Shown here in pieces: positions 12,921-24,722 of a stretch of DNA of 64,000 nt (position 1 is the stretch's first letter; the number at the start of each line of letters is the position of its first letter). Below the pieces are notes generated by a model. The model saw only the letters and a program-made list of their open reading frames with translations. It ran no database searches and had not been told where the DNA came from. The stretch comes from Gymnogyps californianus (taxonomy: Eukaryota; Chordata; Aves; Accipitriformes; Cathartidae), in contig NC_059471.1 in assembly GCF_018139145.2 (NCBI RefSeq), positions 47,499,486 to 47,563,485 on the forward strand. The letters are read 5' to 3'. Both the position numbers and the translations under genes were made by a program.

Positions 12921-12934
12921 TATCCACCCCTTAT
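12921..12934 (-). promoter_or_regulatory. Retroviral polypurine tract (plus-strand primer site)
   Basis: Immediately upstream of the 3' LTR on the minus strand is a nearly all-purine stretch, ATAAGGGGTGGATA, ending one base before the LTR's TG. Its position between the internal region and U3 is what reverse transcription of an LTR element requires. Confidence 0.75.
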
Positions 12935-12935
12935 T

Positions 12936-13428
12936 CTATACCATTTATGTCATGCCCAGGTCCCACACTTTCTAATACATCCCACTTAATCATCACCACC
13001 TTTCCTGTCTTTTCATATATATATACACACACAGATATCATTCCCTTAGCCCATGGGCGATCCCTATAAAATGTCTATTGAGTTCATTCAGTCCATGACT
13101 TTGGACTCCATCTATCATAACAGTCTTTCTAGGCAGGAGGGATGGTGCGAAATCCACTCAGTCAGCAGAGCAGGATCGAGCTTTGGTGCAGTGTGGTGGG
13201 CGGGTGACATTGGGCACAGCAGGAGGATGGTGTGTAGTGTTGGATTGTTGCATGCTGCAGTCAGTTCTGGTTCCATCACTACTGTGCTTTGCACGGTTTT
13301 ATCAAAGTTTGTTCTTTATTAATCTAAGTGATTCTTACTGTAATACCATTGATATGGCATATAACAATTATAGTAATGATGACATACAGTGGCAGGGTTA
13401 TATAGCAATTAACATAATACGATTTAAT
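12936..13428 (-). other. ERV internal 3' non-coding region
   Basis: About 490 bp lie between the end of the integrase frame and the polypurine tract. No env-like or dUTPase-like frame is visible on the element's strand. It contains a small (TA)/(CA) run at 13,014-13,034. Confidence 0.6.
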
Positions 13429-14300
13429 TCACTGGCTATTCTCACCTAAAATCAAATCCCCTTGAGGCACACATTGGACTTCCCCGTCCTTCTGCATCAC
13501 CCACCAAGTGCACCCAGGTCCTTGAGCAAAAGCAATCCCACGAATGGGTTTGCCTTTGCCTGGGGCAGGAATAACCCAAACTGTTTTCCCTAACATATTT
13601 TTTATGTGCACTACAGGGACTTTATCCCCTTCTACAGTACGTAAAAGTTCTGATTGGGCAGGGCCAGCCCGATTGGCAGATCCTCTAGTGTTGACTAACC
13701 AGGTGGCCTTTGCTAAATGTGTATCCCAATGTTTAAAGGTCCCACCACCCAGTGCTCTCAATGTAGTCTTTAACAGTCCATTGTGTCGTTCAATTTTCCC
13801 GGAGGCTGGTGCATGATAGGGGATGTGATACACCCACTCAATGCTGTACTCTTTGGCCCAGGTGTCTATGAGATTGTTTCAGAAATGAGTCCCATTGTCT
13901 GACTCAATTCTTTCTGGGGTACCGTGTCGCCATAAGATTTGCTTCTCAAGGCCCAGGACAGTGTTCCGGGCAGTGGCATGGGGCACAGGATATGCTTCCA
14001 GCCAGCCAGTGGTTGCTTCCACCATTGTAAGCACATAGCGCTTGCCTTGGCGGGTTTGTGGGAGTGTGATATAGTCAATCTGCCAGGCCTCTCCGTATTT
14101 ATATTTCAGCCATCATCCTCCATACCACAGAGGCTTTAACCGCTTGGCTTGCTTGATTGCAGCATGTTTCACATTCATGGATAACCCGTGCGATAGTGTC
14201 CATGGTCAAGTCCACCCCTTGATCACAAGCCCATCTGTATGTTGCATCTCTTCCTTGATGGCCTGAGGTGTCATGGGCCCACCAATCCATAAATAATTCA
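13429..14300 (-). pseudogene. pol: Retroviral integrase remnant (pol, C-terminal part)
   Basis: The zinc-binding HHCC module is readable in the 14,557-14,099 frame: two histidines in HDTSGH (14,275 and nearby) and the CETC pair ending near 14,162. The catalytic DDE core follows in another frame. Its first aspartate is in QIDYI (14,074-14,076), the second in SDNGTHF (13,897-13,899) and the glutamate in KIERHNG (13,789-13,791). The C-terminal domain runs to a stop at 13,429. A frameshift sits just after CETC, and an in-frame TGA at 13,879-13,881 follows the second catalytic aspartate. The catalytic triad is therefore conserved in sequence but the gene is broken. In the live virus, integrase inserts the cDNA. 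This copy cannot encode an intact enzyme. Confidence 0.9.
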
Positions 14301-14384
14301 CCCTTATGTTGCCAGTCCAGATCCACCTGAGCCACTTCAATCTTAGCAGCCCTGTCTCCCTGTTGGTTGTTTTGACGTTCTTCA

Positions 14385-14990
14385 GTGGCCTGGCTCTTGG
14401 GTACATGAGCATCTACATGACCTACTTTCACAACCAGGTTCTCTAGCCGGGCAGCAATATCTTGCCACAGTGCAGCAGCCCAGATGGGTTCACCTCTGCA
14501 CTGCCAGTTACTCTGCTTCCATTGCTGTGACCACCCCCACAGAGCATTTGCCACCATCCATGAGTCAGTATAGAGATATTGGCCATTTTTCTCGTTCAGC
14601 CATGTCTAAAGCCAGCTGGATGGCTTTCACCTCTGCAAACTGACTCCATTCACCTTCTCCTTCAGCAGTTTTGGCAACTTGTCGTAGGGCACTCCATACA
14701 GCAGCCTTCCACCTCCGATGCTTCCCTACAATGTGACAGGACCCATCAGTAAACAGGGCATATTGCCTCTCGTCTCCAAGATCAAAATATGACCAGCCAG
14801 TGAAGCTACATCCCCCTCTTGTGATGTGCATGTGCTCCTTGTTGCTACTTCTCTTGTACAGTTGCCTCAAACTTACTTTCTGTAGAGGCTTTTTTCTCTG
14901 AAATATTTTTGCTAACGAACTGGAATGTACCCACATAACATGACTTACAGTTATTTCTAAATAGCCTCTGTAGGTGAGGCCACCTGTCAT
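14385..14990 (-). pseudogene. pol: Retroviral RNase H remnant (pol)
   Basis: The frame 14,990-14,565 contains the RNase H opening motif LFTDGSCH (aspartate codon at 14,745-14,747) and the FAEVKA glutamate motif. The next aspartate motif, TDSW, lies in the following frame (from about 14,570). A small deletion near 14,572 therefore splits the domain. The final HVDAH aspartate is at 14,411-14,413. All four metal-binding positions are recognisable. RNase H degrades the RNA strand of the RNA-DNA hybrid during reverse transcription. Upstream of the domain only the pol connection region is present before similarity is lost near 15,000. Confidence 0.9.
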
Positions 14991-15000
14991 GGATACCTAA

Positions 15001-15479
15001 CTCTACAGGCTATTATGCCACCGTTCTAGGGGTCAGTCAGAGAATCAGATCAAGCAGACTGTAGCTGTCAATATTGTCAATCAATAGTAATAATCGCAAT
15101 ATAGGTAGCACTGCTGTGACTGTCTCTGTCTTCTGTGAGGAGGTTTCTCCAGTCCAGATATGCATAACCAGCTGTGTTAGAATATGTCATGTTTGGAGTA
15201 CCCATACTTTCTGACTTGATATGTGCCAAAATAATGATAATGTGGCCCCAGGACTTGCCTTTCCCTACCCTTCTACCATTGCACCTTGGGTGTTACACTC
15301 AACCACTTTCTACTGTGCGTCCATGGCCGCTACCTTTTGACCTCTCATAGCTCTTCTGTGTTCAGTCAGAAGCACAGACTGTAGCCCTGGTTGAATCCTG
15401 TGAAGAAGCTTTCCAGTGCCAGGTGGGTCAGGTAAAAGGGAGCTAAAATGCTGACAGGTTCAGCAACTGAATGTTGTGT
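15001..15479. other. No feature recognised
   Basis: This stretch lies between the truncated end of the ERV and the CR1 fragment. I see no reverse-transcriptase motif, LTR or repeat boundary in it. It may be host flank or heavily decayed ERV. Confidence 0.5.
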
Positions 15480-15825
15480 GCTGACTTCTAAAACCTACAA
15501 GGATGCCATCAAGAAGACAGAGCAAAGCTCTTCACGGTGTTGCATGATGGCAGAGAGCACAAAATGCAATTGGCATAAGTTGAAAAAAAGGCTGCTCAGA
15601 CTTCATATAAGGAAAAACTTGTTTCCCATGAGGACAGTCGGGCAGTGGAGCAGGTTTCCCAGAGAGTTTGTGCTGTCTTTGTCCCTGGAGGTTTTCAAGA
15701 CATGACTGGACATAGCCCTGAACAACATGGTCTGACCTCAGAGCTGCTCCTGCTTTGAGGAGGAGGTTGGAATAAAAACCTCCTGAGGTCCGTTCCAACC
15801 TGAATGGGTCTGTGATTCTGTGACT
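15480..15825 (+). mobile_element. CR1 LINE 3'-end fragment
   Basis: The end of a CR1 ORF2 (RNKLVS/GQWSRFPREFVLSLSLEVFK-like text around 15,610-15,705) is followed by the CR1 3' UTR 'GGTCCGTTCCAACCTGAATGGGTCTGTGATTCTGTGA'. The fragment is severely 5'-truncated and contains stops and indels. A second partial ATTCTGTGATT tract at 15,868-15,886 may be slipped tail sequence. Confidence 0.85.
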
Positions 15826-17498
15826 GGTACTTGTTATTTTGACCAGCCGCAAGGCAGTGATTCCATGTTATTCTGTGATTCCATATTTCTCTTTCTAGAA
15901 CAAATTAACTCCATGTTTCAGACAGAAGTATTGAAGTCTTTACAGCACACAGTATCTGGATGATCTGGAGATAATTCAGGTGCCTCAATACAGATGTCTA
16001 TTACCATTTTAAATGCTCTTGACTATCTGGCCTTGTCTCCAGCTGCTACCGCAGAAGGGCATAGGTAATGCAAATGTCATGTCTGCCACCAAATGTCTTG
16101 GATACATCAGGGTGTCTGAAAGTCACCAGATGCTTGTGTTTAGCCATCCAGATCACTCTGACAGTAACTTCAGCCGGCCCAGTGACACCACAGTATTTAG
16201 AGGACAATAACAGCCTGCAGCACCATTTTATCTCCAAGGCCATTGTTAATCTATACTATTTAAATGTTTATAATATGTACATATCAATACCAGACTGCAC
16301 CTTAATTAACCTATCTGTTCAGAGTGGTATGTACTAATTTCCTGTCTATCTTTGCAAATCATAACATTATTGAACTAAAGACAGTTCAGTTTGGAAAAAA
16401 ATCAGCACAAAATTGATCACACACAAAAAGTGGTCTTGCTGGGTTGAGTCTTCTAAAACTATGAATATTTGATCTCTTAATTGTAGCTGTGCCTTGAATG
16501 ACATTTAAAACCCTCTGATTTTATTAAGTTTCATCTTAATAATTTAATTAGATAAAACCAAGATAAGAGGTTTAGTAACATACATTTTGAAATTAATGAG
16601 CTGAGTGCCAGAGGATGAACTGTATTACCCACTTCAAGTGCACATACAACACTAATTAATGTAGTCTAGCGTTGTTTTAAGTGCATTTGATAATCCGCTA
16701 TGTGCAGTACTTACTTGCAGTTTAAAAAGAGGAGACAGAAAAAGAAATAAAGAAGTCAAGTTCATGCAGTCAGTGTAGGAAAGAATTTTTTTTTTTTTCA
16801 TAAACATTTCAAGAACTGAAGGAATATAAGCCTCAGAAGTTTAGAATTAATTTTATTTTTAATCAGAGAGGTAGGTTAAGGTTAATACTTTCCTTCGGAA
16901 TACCACTCTTTGTTGAGGGGAGACACGGTAGTGGCATCTACAAAGGAAAACTGGAGGAAGGGTATTTTTGTGACAGGTAACAAAAAAATATTTCAAAATG
17001 TTTAACAATAAAATAATAAGAAGGGAGATGATAAAGGCAATTCAAATGAAAGAAAAAGTAGTACTGAACATTTGGGTAACCTTTTTAGAAAAGCTAATGG
17101 AAATGTCTGTATTTCATCAGCATTTTATACTGTGAACAATTAGTTATGTTTTTATGACAGCTACTTTTTGCCTAAAAACCTTTTTAGAAACCTCTATGGT
17201 ACTCTATTTTTTATCAAAATCTACCAAATGCAAATTTCTAGGTTTATTCCTGCTATCAGTAGTAGCTATGTTAGTAGGAATTGTTACAGTACTGTTTTAA
17301 ATTAAGTAACATAGATAGGGGATAATGGAAAGTGTAAGGCCTGTAATTCTGTTGTGCAGTTCAGGAGATGTTGTGAATACTGGAGAGAGGGTTGTGGGTT
17401 TACCATAATGCTGTGATGGACTGAGAGCCTGTATAGTGAACCTTGCTTATCTCTAATATATGAATCTTTTAAAAGGTATTTATTCTTTGTCCTTTTAT

Positions 17499-17582
17499 AA
17501 ATACATATATACATACACACGTATATACATACATACACACACACCTGTTTATACATATATATATGTATATACACACACAAAT
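17499..17582. repeat. Compound (TA)(CA)(CATA) microsatellite
   Basis: About 84 bp of alternating purine-pyrimidine repeats, including CATATATA, ACATACAT and CACACACA tracts. A minus-strand frame through it encodes only tyrosine/isoleucine/cysteine low complexity. Confidence 0.9.
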
Positions 17583-19434
17583 ACTTCCCTTAAGACTGTT
17601 TTGCGGTGGTTTTCCAGACACTACTGGTGTCATTGATACATAGTGGCAACATCATTCTTAACTCAGGTGAGAAACTTGGCTGGAAAGAGTATAGTTGGGA
17701 TCTTTTTCTCAGAAATATGGTAACAGTGGTAACAATAAGGCTCTGTTCAGCTGCAACTGGGGTAATATTTCCACCAAAGCAAACAAGGAGCCAGGAAGCC
17801 AGAGTGAGGATCCAGTTAATGAGGAAGTTTGTGAACGCTCACACAGAGCCTGTTTGAACCCTCCTTGCCTTTCTCACCTTGAATCCAGTGAATGCAGGTT
17901 TTACTGTTCATCTCATAATCTTTGTCCCACAAATAATAAACAAAACAGGATAGACTTTCATAAGAGAACAAAAACACTTGAATACTCAAAATTAGTGCCA
18001 GGATTATGTAAACCATAACCTTTGTTCCTCTTCTTTTTTGGTATTATTATAATCTGACTTGTTGGTCAAAGCCATCTATCAGCATGCCACCACCATTCAG
18101 TGAGTTGACCTCAGAAGAGGAAGCAGTGTAGATGTACCAATGCAGTGAAGGGTCCAAACTCATTAAAAGAGTCACGGTTGCTTAGTCTAAGCCCCCAAAT
18201 GTGTGGAGATGTGGCTACACAGCTTGTGGGCCCTGGCACATGTCTGCACAAGTGCCCACTGTGTGCCTGGACATCTATCTGGGATCTCTAGATTGGCATC
18301 CCATTGTGCCATGTGTATACAGCCTTTGATTTTATGCTCCACAGAGTGCAGATGTCTCTCTTTTGTGTTTTCAGTGAAGGACTAAAAATGCTTGTGGGTG
18401 CCTTGAAATCAATATTTATGGTGGTAATATAGTATGAAGTCCACAAGTTTGAAAATTGAGCCCTGGATTGCATGAATAATACATCACTTTATAACAACAA
18501 TACTGGAACTGGAGACGATATAACAACCAAATGTTAAAAAACTTCAGATGAATAGCCAATATGATGCAGATGTTGGCAAACTGTGGGGCAAGAGTGAGGA
18601 AACCAGAGGGAAGACATGAGACGTTCTGAAGTGTTATCTCACCCAGACATCATGGGCATCCAGGAACAGGGGAAATGAAAATAAGCAACTGATCTGCATG
18701 GCGTGAACCTTCTGAGGCCATACGGAAACATCTCATCTTCTGATAGAAAAGTGTCTTCAGAAGCCATATAGTGACAGTCCCTTTTTAGCCCCCACACTCC
18801 CTGCATTATGACCAGGAACTCAAAGTGGTTCCTTGATTTGCACAATTCCTAGCAGGATCTGAAAAATATACCAGACCTCTGATTCTTATGTGGACTTTTC
18901 CACAATAAAGTAATACCCAATACTTAAGAACAGCCTGTCATTTGCTTACAAGCAGCTCCCGTGGCATGATATTCCAGTAGTCAATCTGTTTACTTTTTAT
19001 TGCTTTGTATACTTATGAGAGAAGCATTTAATTGCACAATTTGGCACAAGTTCTTCAAACCCTCCAGCATGTGATACATGAGATTTTCTCTCTAATCAAC
19101 TACCATAGAAAAAAAGGAAGGCAAACTTACATTTTTCCCTCCAACTGGTTGAACAATAGGAATACTCCTCAGTAATGTGAATTTCAAGATGAGGGGAAAA
19201 CTCCTTGTTAAAGGCTGTTAATATAAAATTACTGTGCATTGTTCCAAGTTAGCACCGTGTTATCACTTTTTTAATTTGGTTTTGGGTGGAAAAGATGGAA
19301 CAAGCAATGAATAAACTCATGACCTAGTTCAAATATGAGGAATACCAGTTTTCAGCTGGACCGCAAAGCAACATTTACTCCCCTGCAAGTAATGAGGTCT
19401 TTAAAATAGTAAAATTAACTTCTATAGAAAGTTG

Positions 19435-19475
19435 TAATAATAATAATAACAACAACAACAACAATAATAATAATA
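19435..19475. repeat. (AAT)n-(AAC)n-(AAT)n trinucleotide repeat
   Basis: A block of ATA/AAT units, then five or so ACA/AAC units, then AAT units again. It is a composite trinucleotide microsatellite. Confidence 0.9.
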
Positions 19476-21519
19476 CTACAACAGAAACAATAATGCATAA
19501 TAATACTGCAAAAAAATAAGCTAAGCCGAAAGAATGTATGCTATGTTTTATAAATTTTTACAACAGTTTTGAAACCCCAAAAAGCTGGGGTTATAATGGA
19601 AATGCTGGCAGACCTGTAACTGTACTGGTGTGAATGGGGCTGCTATAATGAGAGAAACTATTGCTTGGAACGAGGACAAGTATATTCTTCTCTGAGCTTC
19701 TACAGTCCCTACACCCCTGGAGTACCATTCGAGACAATGATGAACTGTGGTCTCAATTCCCTTATTAGCTGTAAGACCTAAAAATTATATGTGCAATTAA
19801 AAGGCAAAATGCTGATATTACTCATAAGAAGCACTTTGTACATTAGCAAGGTACAAAAGTCTGCTGACACTTTGCAACAGAGAGAGTCAGCAGGGCAGAA
19901 GATTAATAGAGCCTCATAAATTTGCAGGGTGAAAACAGTAGATGGGGCAGAATAAGCATGTTGTGTTAGAGATAAATAAAGGGCATGGTCATCATGACAA
20001 AACATTTAACAAAGAACACGTTCCCTTCTTTTAGACAATTTGCTGGGCTAGCATTAGGCTGCTTTATGTAACTACATATAATTACCTCACAGCAGTGCCA
20101 GCTAGTATCACAAAGACCTTCTCGCATTTCAGGCAGAATAGTGTCAGGAAGAATCCTTTTAAAATGAAATGGGTTGCCTTGTTTTTTCTTTTTCTTTTCT
20201 ACAAAACATTCCTGTCATCTCTTTCCGGCCACAGACTTGTCCAAGGAAATGCCAGTTCTTCCAGATCTTTCTCACTGTTTGCAGCTAAGAGTCTTCTTGG
20301 CTTTGCATGTGCAAAATGAGAAAACAAGCAGCTTCTATTAATTAATGTGCACACTTTATCTCTCCTCAAGTCTAAGAAGGGCTCTTCATTTTAGTTTGAG
20401 TGAAATGCTGGATTGAGAAATTTGTGACACAACTTTATCTTGAGCTATCCTGCTTTCCTTCCCAGAAACGGAGGGACAGTGTTCATTTCAGAAAGCTGTA
20501 AACTTAAAAACAAACTATGAACCAAGTGCAACTAGTCTGCAAAACTTTGTTTTGTCAAAAATATCTTCTGTGTTCTGGTGGTGGCTCAACCTGAAAATGT
20601 TCAAAATTATGTGAAATATATGAAATATGATATTTCCAGTGCTTTTTGCTTTCAGACTGACTGAAGTGCAGAATTGAATATATGCATAAGAATGAGAAAA
20701 CAACAGGGGAGAAGCGTTAAACAAACCAGATTAAATATAAAAACATAGGCAAATATAATAATAAATAAAGATTGTGTTGCAGTGACAGATGCATCCCCAA
20801 AGTGATGGAGGGCTGGTGTTTGGAAGAGGAAGGGTGTGACTGTGAACATGTGTCAGTTTCTCTGCACCAGTCATTCTGATGAGGAAGGAGAGCAAGTGCC
20901 CCTTGTTCTTTTGGTAGATTGCTGTAAGTGGGATAAACCATGGGGAGAGATTTTTTCTTCTTCTTTTTTTTTTTTTTTTTAAGTATGGATGCAGTTTGCC
21001 CATTCCTTATGTGTTGCTACAAACCTAGAGCGAAAATGAAAAAGGCCAAATCAAAAAGAGGGACAATCTGATTTTTCTCATGTTTTCATGTGTATAGTTT
21101 GTATTTTCTGACAAACACACACATTTGTATAATGGCTGTCTCATTCTGACCAATACTACCCTTGATAGCAAGATGTTTCACACCTAAACCTGATATACAT
21201 GTAGGTGCCAGCTATGCTTTTTATGGTATTAACAAGTGATAGGAGACTTACGTATCACAAAGGCTATGATTTTTCCACACTTTAGGTGTTAAAAGGGTAC
21301 TTTATAAAACTGTAATTCTGGTCTAATCCAAATGAAATTTCAATTTTTTATTTCACCTGCCTGCTTCCTTGTGAGGTACCGTGTTTTTTTACTAACTGTG
21401 TGAGAAAGAGAATGTCACACATGGGGTAGGAAGTCAGGGGTAGGAAGTAATCAACAGGACTGTGTGATCACCAGCTGAACTCAGTTCCCTAATATGTTTA
21501 TTCACATTTTCAGGAAAAA

Positions 21520-21559
21520 CATCTTGATGGGTTATGTGGATAACCCATCTTGATGGGTT
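21520..21559. repeat. 14-bp direct repeat with embedded palindromes
   Basis: CATCTTGATGGGTT occurs at 21,520-21,533 and again at 21,546-21,559. Between them GGGTTA...TAACCC forms a 6-bp stem (21,529-21,546). The second copy also takes part in CCCATC-TT-GATGGG (21,544-21,557). Confidence 0.85.
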
Positions 21560-22769
21560 GTGGTGGGGGGTGAGAGGAAACTCAGAACTGCTCGGGTTGC
21601 ATTTGAAATTTGAAGGGACTTGTGAAACTGAGTCCCATGGGCTCTGTAAAATGAAGGGTGGTCTAATATTGGCAATTTCATCCTTGCAGAAGGGATCCTA
21701 TTGGTAATCAGTAAGATAAGTTTGTTTAGATTTCATCAATGATGGGGTAGAATTTGACCTCAGAAAAGTGCATTGAGGTTCTTAAGGGAATCTGCCGTCT
21801 CATGGAGAATTTGCAAAGCCCTCCCATACAAGGACTATAATAAGCACAGTTCATTGTAGCCAAATGCCTATTTTGGAAAGCTTAAAGAAATGAACAGTGC
21901 TCTCCCAAAACAAGATAATAGGGCACATTTTTATTGTAAGATAGCTTTTGTTCCTCAGTGATGCTGTCTTTCTGAAGGTTTTGAGGAAGCAGCCAAAATA
22001 TTCTAGCACTCCTCTTTTAGGGAGGTTTTGCCTTAAGAGATGTTTAATATTGCATCCCCTCTACAAGTACCTAGGGAGTAGAGCATAGTGTTTTGCTTTG
22101 TAATCAAATTGCATGTGTATTGAATTCACTGACATTGTCACCTGCTAAATGCATAGACAGAGGAGACGTTCCATGACGTGACAATGTCTGTCCGGTCTTA
22201 GGTCTTTGATGTGATTTCTTTAAAAGAGGGAAAAAAAGTAAAACCTTTACAAGAAATTTTGAAATCACCAAAGTAAAAATACACCCTTCTAACCAAGCCA
22301 GAAAAAAACTTCCTGTTTTGTAACTTTGCTCTGAACCTGTGTTTACCATTATTTGTAAACAGTAAACATTTTTAAAAGACTTTTTTTTAAATTTATGAAC
22401 TAAATAATGCACCCTTACTTGGGGAATTAATGCAGTGTAGATTTATTACAAGTGACATTAAAGAATAACTATAACCATTTACATTTTAAATAAGGTTGTT
22501 ATGCTAAATATAATTAGAGCATGTGTTGATCTACTTGTTCTAAATACCACCGGCAAAAAGCCTCCCCGAAAAATGATATGACGTTCCATTTGTAGACAAC
22601 TGAATGCTTTCTTTTCAGAGAGCGGATGCTATTCAGGCAAAAAGTCCAGCACTAGGTCTCCTGAGAAGCTTCGAATTTAATTGTTTTGATAAAGCACTTG
22701 AAGAAGTAGGTGATGCTTTTTGGAAGTTTACAACTAGGAAACTAGGAACATCACTAGGAAACTTCCTAA

Positions 22770-23142
22770 CCTGGTACGGCCCTCAGACTATTACCCATTA
22801 CTGCTCTTCCATGTGGGTGGTGATGAAGCTGCAACGCGTAGTCCAAAGGCGATCAAAGGACGCTTCAGGGCCTTGGGATGGTTGGTAAGGGAATCTGGAG
22901 CACAGGTTATTTTTTCCTCTCTTTCAGTTGCAGGCAGCGACACTGGAAGAAACAGACGCACCCAGTCTATTAATACGTGGCTCTGTGGCTGGTGTCACCA
23001 CCATAATTTTGGGTTTTTCAATAATGGGATGGCTTACATGGCACCAGGCTTGCTGGTGTCGGATGGGATTCACCTTTCTCAAAGGGGAAAGAGGGTCTTT
23101 GCTCACGAGCTAGCGAGGCTCACTGACAGAGCTTTAAACTAG
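22770..23142 (+). pseudogene. CR1 ORF1 C-terminal esterase-like (SGNH-type) remnant
   Basis: The frame ending at 23,142 contains LLLFHVGGDEA (a block corresponding to the GTND-type oxyanion-hole region), a GAQVIFSS beta-strand region, and DGIHLSQRGK near the end, the SGNH block carrying the catalytic-type Asp and His. CR1-like LINEs are known to encode an esterase-like domain in ORF1, of uncertain role, perhaps in lipid association or RNP assembly. The N-terminal GDS nucleophile block is missing because the element is 5'-truncated. The stop TAG at 23,140-23,142 is directly followed by the ORF2 region, the usual tight spacing for CR1. Confidence 0.8.
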
Positions 23143-23144
23143 AC

Positions 23145-24116
23145 TTGAAGGGGGAGGGGGATAATATCAGGCTTGCCCGTGACAAGCTGTGGGATGACAC
23201 GCCAAGGTTAGAGGGATGGGGTGTTAGCAAGAGCCCTCAGCCTGTTGCTCTGAGACATACTGACTACACTGGAGCACACTTGAAGTCTTACAGAGATGAG
23301 CCAGGGGCTCCTGAGGTAATAGGAGCCAACAGGGAAACACCAGCAAAATACCTCAAACGATTTAAGGGGTGTTCCTCTAAGAGGGTGACACGGCTGACAG
23401 CCCAGCTGAAGTGCCTCTACACCAGTGCACACAGCATGGGCAATAAACAGGAGGACTTGGAAGCCACCGTGCTACTAGAAAGCTACGACCCAGTTGCCAT
23501 TACTGAAACTTGGTGGGACAAATCCCATGAGTGGAGTGCAGCTACTGATGGCTACAGGCTGTTCAGAAGGGACAGGTGAGGAAGGAGGGGCGGAGGGGAT
23601 GCCCTTTACATCAAGAAATGGATAGATTGTGAAGAGCTGTCTCTGAAGAATAGCCATGAGTAGGTTGAAAGCTTATGGGTAAGAATTAGAGACTGAGGCA
23701 ACAAAGGGAATCTTGTGGTTGGTGTCTACTACAGGCTGCCTGATCAAGGGGAGCCTATTGACGAAGCCTTCTTACTCCAGCTACAGGAGGCATCGTGCTC
23801 ACAGGCTCTTGTTCTGCTGAGGGAGTTCAGCCACTCTGACATCTGCTGGAAAAGCAGCACGGTGAGCTGTAGGCAATCCAGGATACTCCTGGAATGCATT
23901 GAGGATAACTTCTTAAGCCAGGTAATAGACAGCCCTAACAGAGGGGATGCAATACTGGACCTGATGGTCACCAACGCAATTGGTGATGTCAAGATTAGAG
24001 GCAGCCTGGGCTGCAGTGATCATGCACTGGTGGAGTTCCCAGTCTTGAGGGATATGGGTCAGGCAAAGAGTAAAGTCAGGACCCTGAATTTTAGGAAAGC
24101 AAGTTCAAGGAATTAG
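23145..24116 (+). pseudogene. CR1 ORF2 N-terminal APE-type endonuclease remnant
   Basis: The first frame (23,145-23,579) contains LKCLYTSAHSMGNKQEDLE and ITETWWDKSHEW, the N-terminal APE endonuclease motifs (N and catalytic E regions). It then hits stops at 23,577 and near 23,658. The same frame resumes at 23,715 with VYYRLPDQG, LLREFSH at 23,820-23,834 and GCSDHALVEF (catalytic SDH motif). In active CR1 the LLREFSH site reads as the GDFN-type motif, so the catalytic Asp and Asn have been lost. This domain would nick target DNA for target-primed reverse transcription. The copy is inactive by both nonsense and active-site mutation. A near-repeat of TTCAAGGAATTAGT at 24,105-24,135 follows. Confidence 0.88.
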
Positions 24117-24722
24117 TTGTTCAAGGAATTAGTCAATAGGACCCCCTGGGAAACTGCCCTCAGGGACAAGGGAGCAGAACAGAGCTAGCAGATTTTTAAG
24201 GATGCTTTCCATAGAGTGCAAGAGCTCTCAGTCCCCAGGTGTAAGAAATCAGGAAAGGAAGGCAAGACACCAGCATGGCTGAGTCGAGACCTGCTGGTCA
24301 AACTAAAGGGCAAGAAGAAAATGCACAGGCAGTGGAAGCAGGGACAGGTATCCTGGGAAGAGTATAGGGATGCTGCCCGGTTGTGTAGGGATGGGGTCAG
24401 GAAGGCCAAGGCGCAGCTGGAGCTGAACTTGACAAGGGATGCAAAGAATAATAAGAAGAGCTTCTACAGGTATGTCAGCCAGTAAAGGAAGGTCAAAGAA
24501 AATGTATCCCCCTGATGAGCAAGACTGGCAAACTAGTAACAATGGATGAGGAGAAGGCTGAGGTATTCAACAACTTTTTTGCCTCAGTCTTCACTGGCAC
24601 CCTCTCTTCCCGCACCTCTTGAGTGGATGGACAAGGCAGGGACTGGGGAAGCAGAGTCCCTCCCACTGTAGGAGAAGATCGGGTTCGTGACCACCTGAGG
24701 AACCTGAACACACGTTAAATCT
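24117..24722 (+). pseudogene. CR1 ORF2 linker between endonuclease and RT
   Basis: The 24,216-24,485 frame carries the basic linker ([21 protein letters not shown]... and [12 protein letters not shown]), typical of CR1 between endonuclease and fingers. It ends at a stop at 24,483-24,485. The remainder to 24,722 is frame-shifted linker. Confidence 0.75.

Larger units (their letters stand above)
12320..15000 (-). mobile_element. 3' half of an endogenous retrovirus (partial provirus)
   Basis: Read on the minus strand, the order is RNase H remnant (about 14,990-14,385), integrase remnant (about 14,300-13,429), about 500 bp of non-coding sequence, a polypurine tract (12,934-12,921) and the 3' LTR (12,919-12,320). 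No reverse transcriptase, protease, gag or 5' LTR is visible to the right of about 15,000, so the provirus is 5'-truncated or deleted. No env-like frame lies between integrase and LTR, which fits env-less ERVL-type elements. Class assignment is tentative. The pol frames carry a nonsense codon and at least two frameshifts, so the copy is dead. Confidence 0.85.
15831..22764. other. AT-rich DNA without recognisable gene
   Basis: About 7 kb with only short chance frames. It contains microsatellites at 17,499-17,582 and 19,435-19,475, a T17 run at 20,964-20,980, and a compound direct/inverted repeat at 21,520-21,559. The segment about 16,500-16,720 is dense in TAATTA-type and NK-type motifs and may be a conserved non-coding element, but this is speculative. 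Confidence 0.6.

Noticed and set aside
13014..13034. TATATATATACACACACA as a promoter
   Set aside because: It is a simple repeat in the ERV 3' non-coding region with no supporting context.
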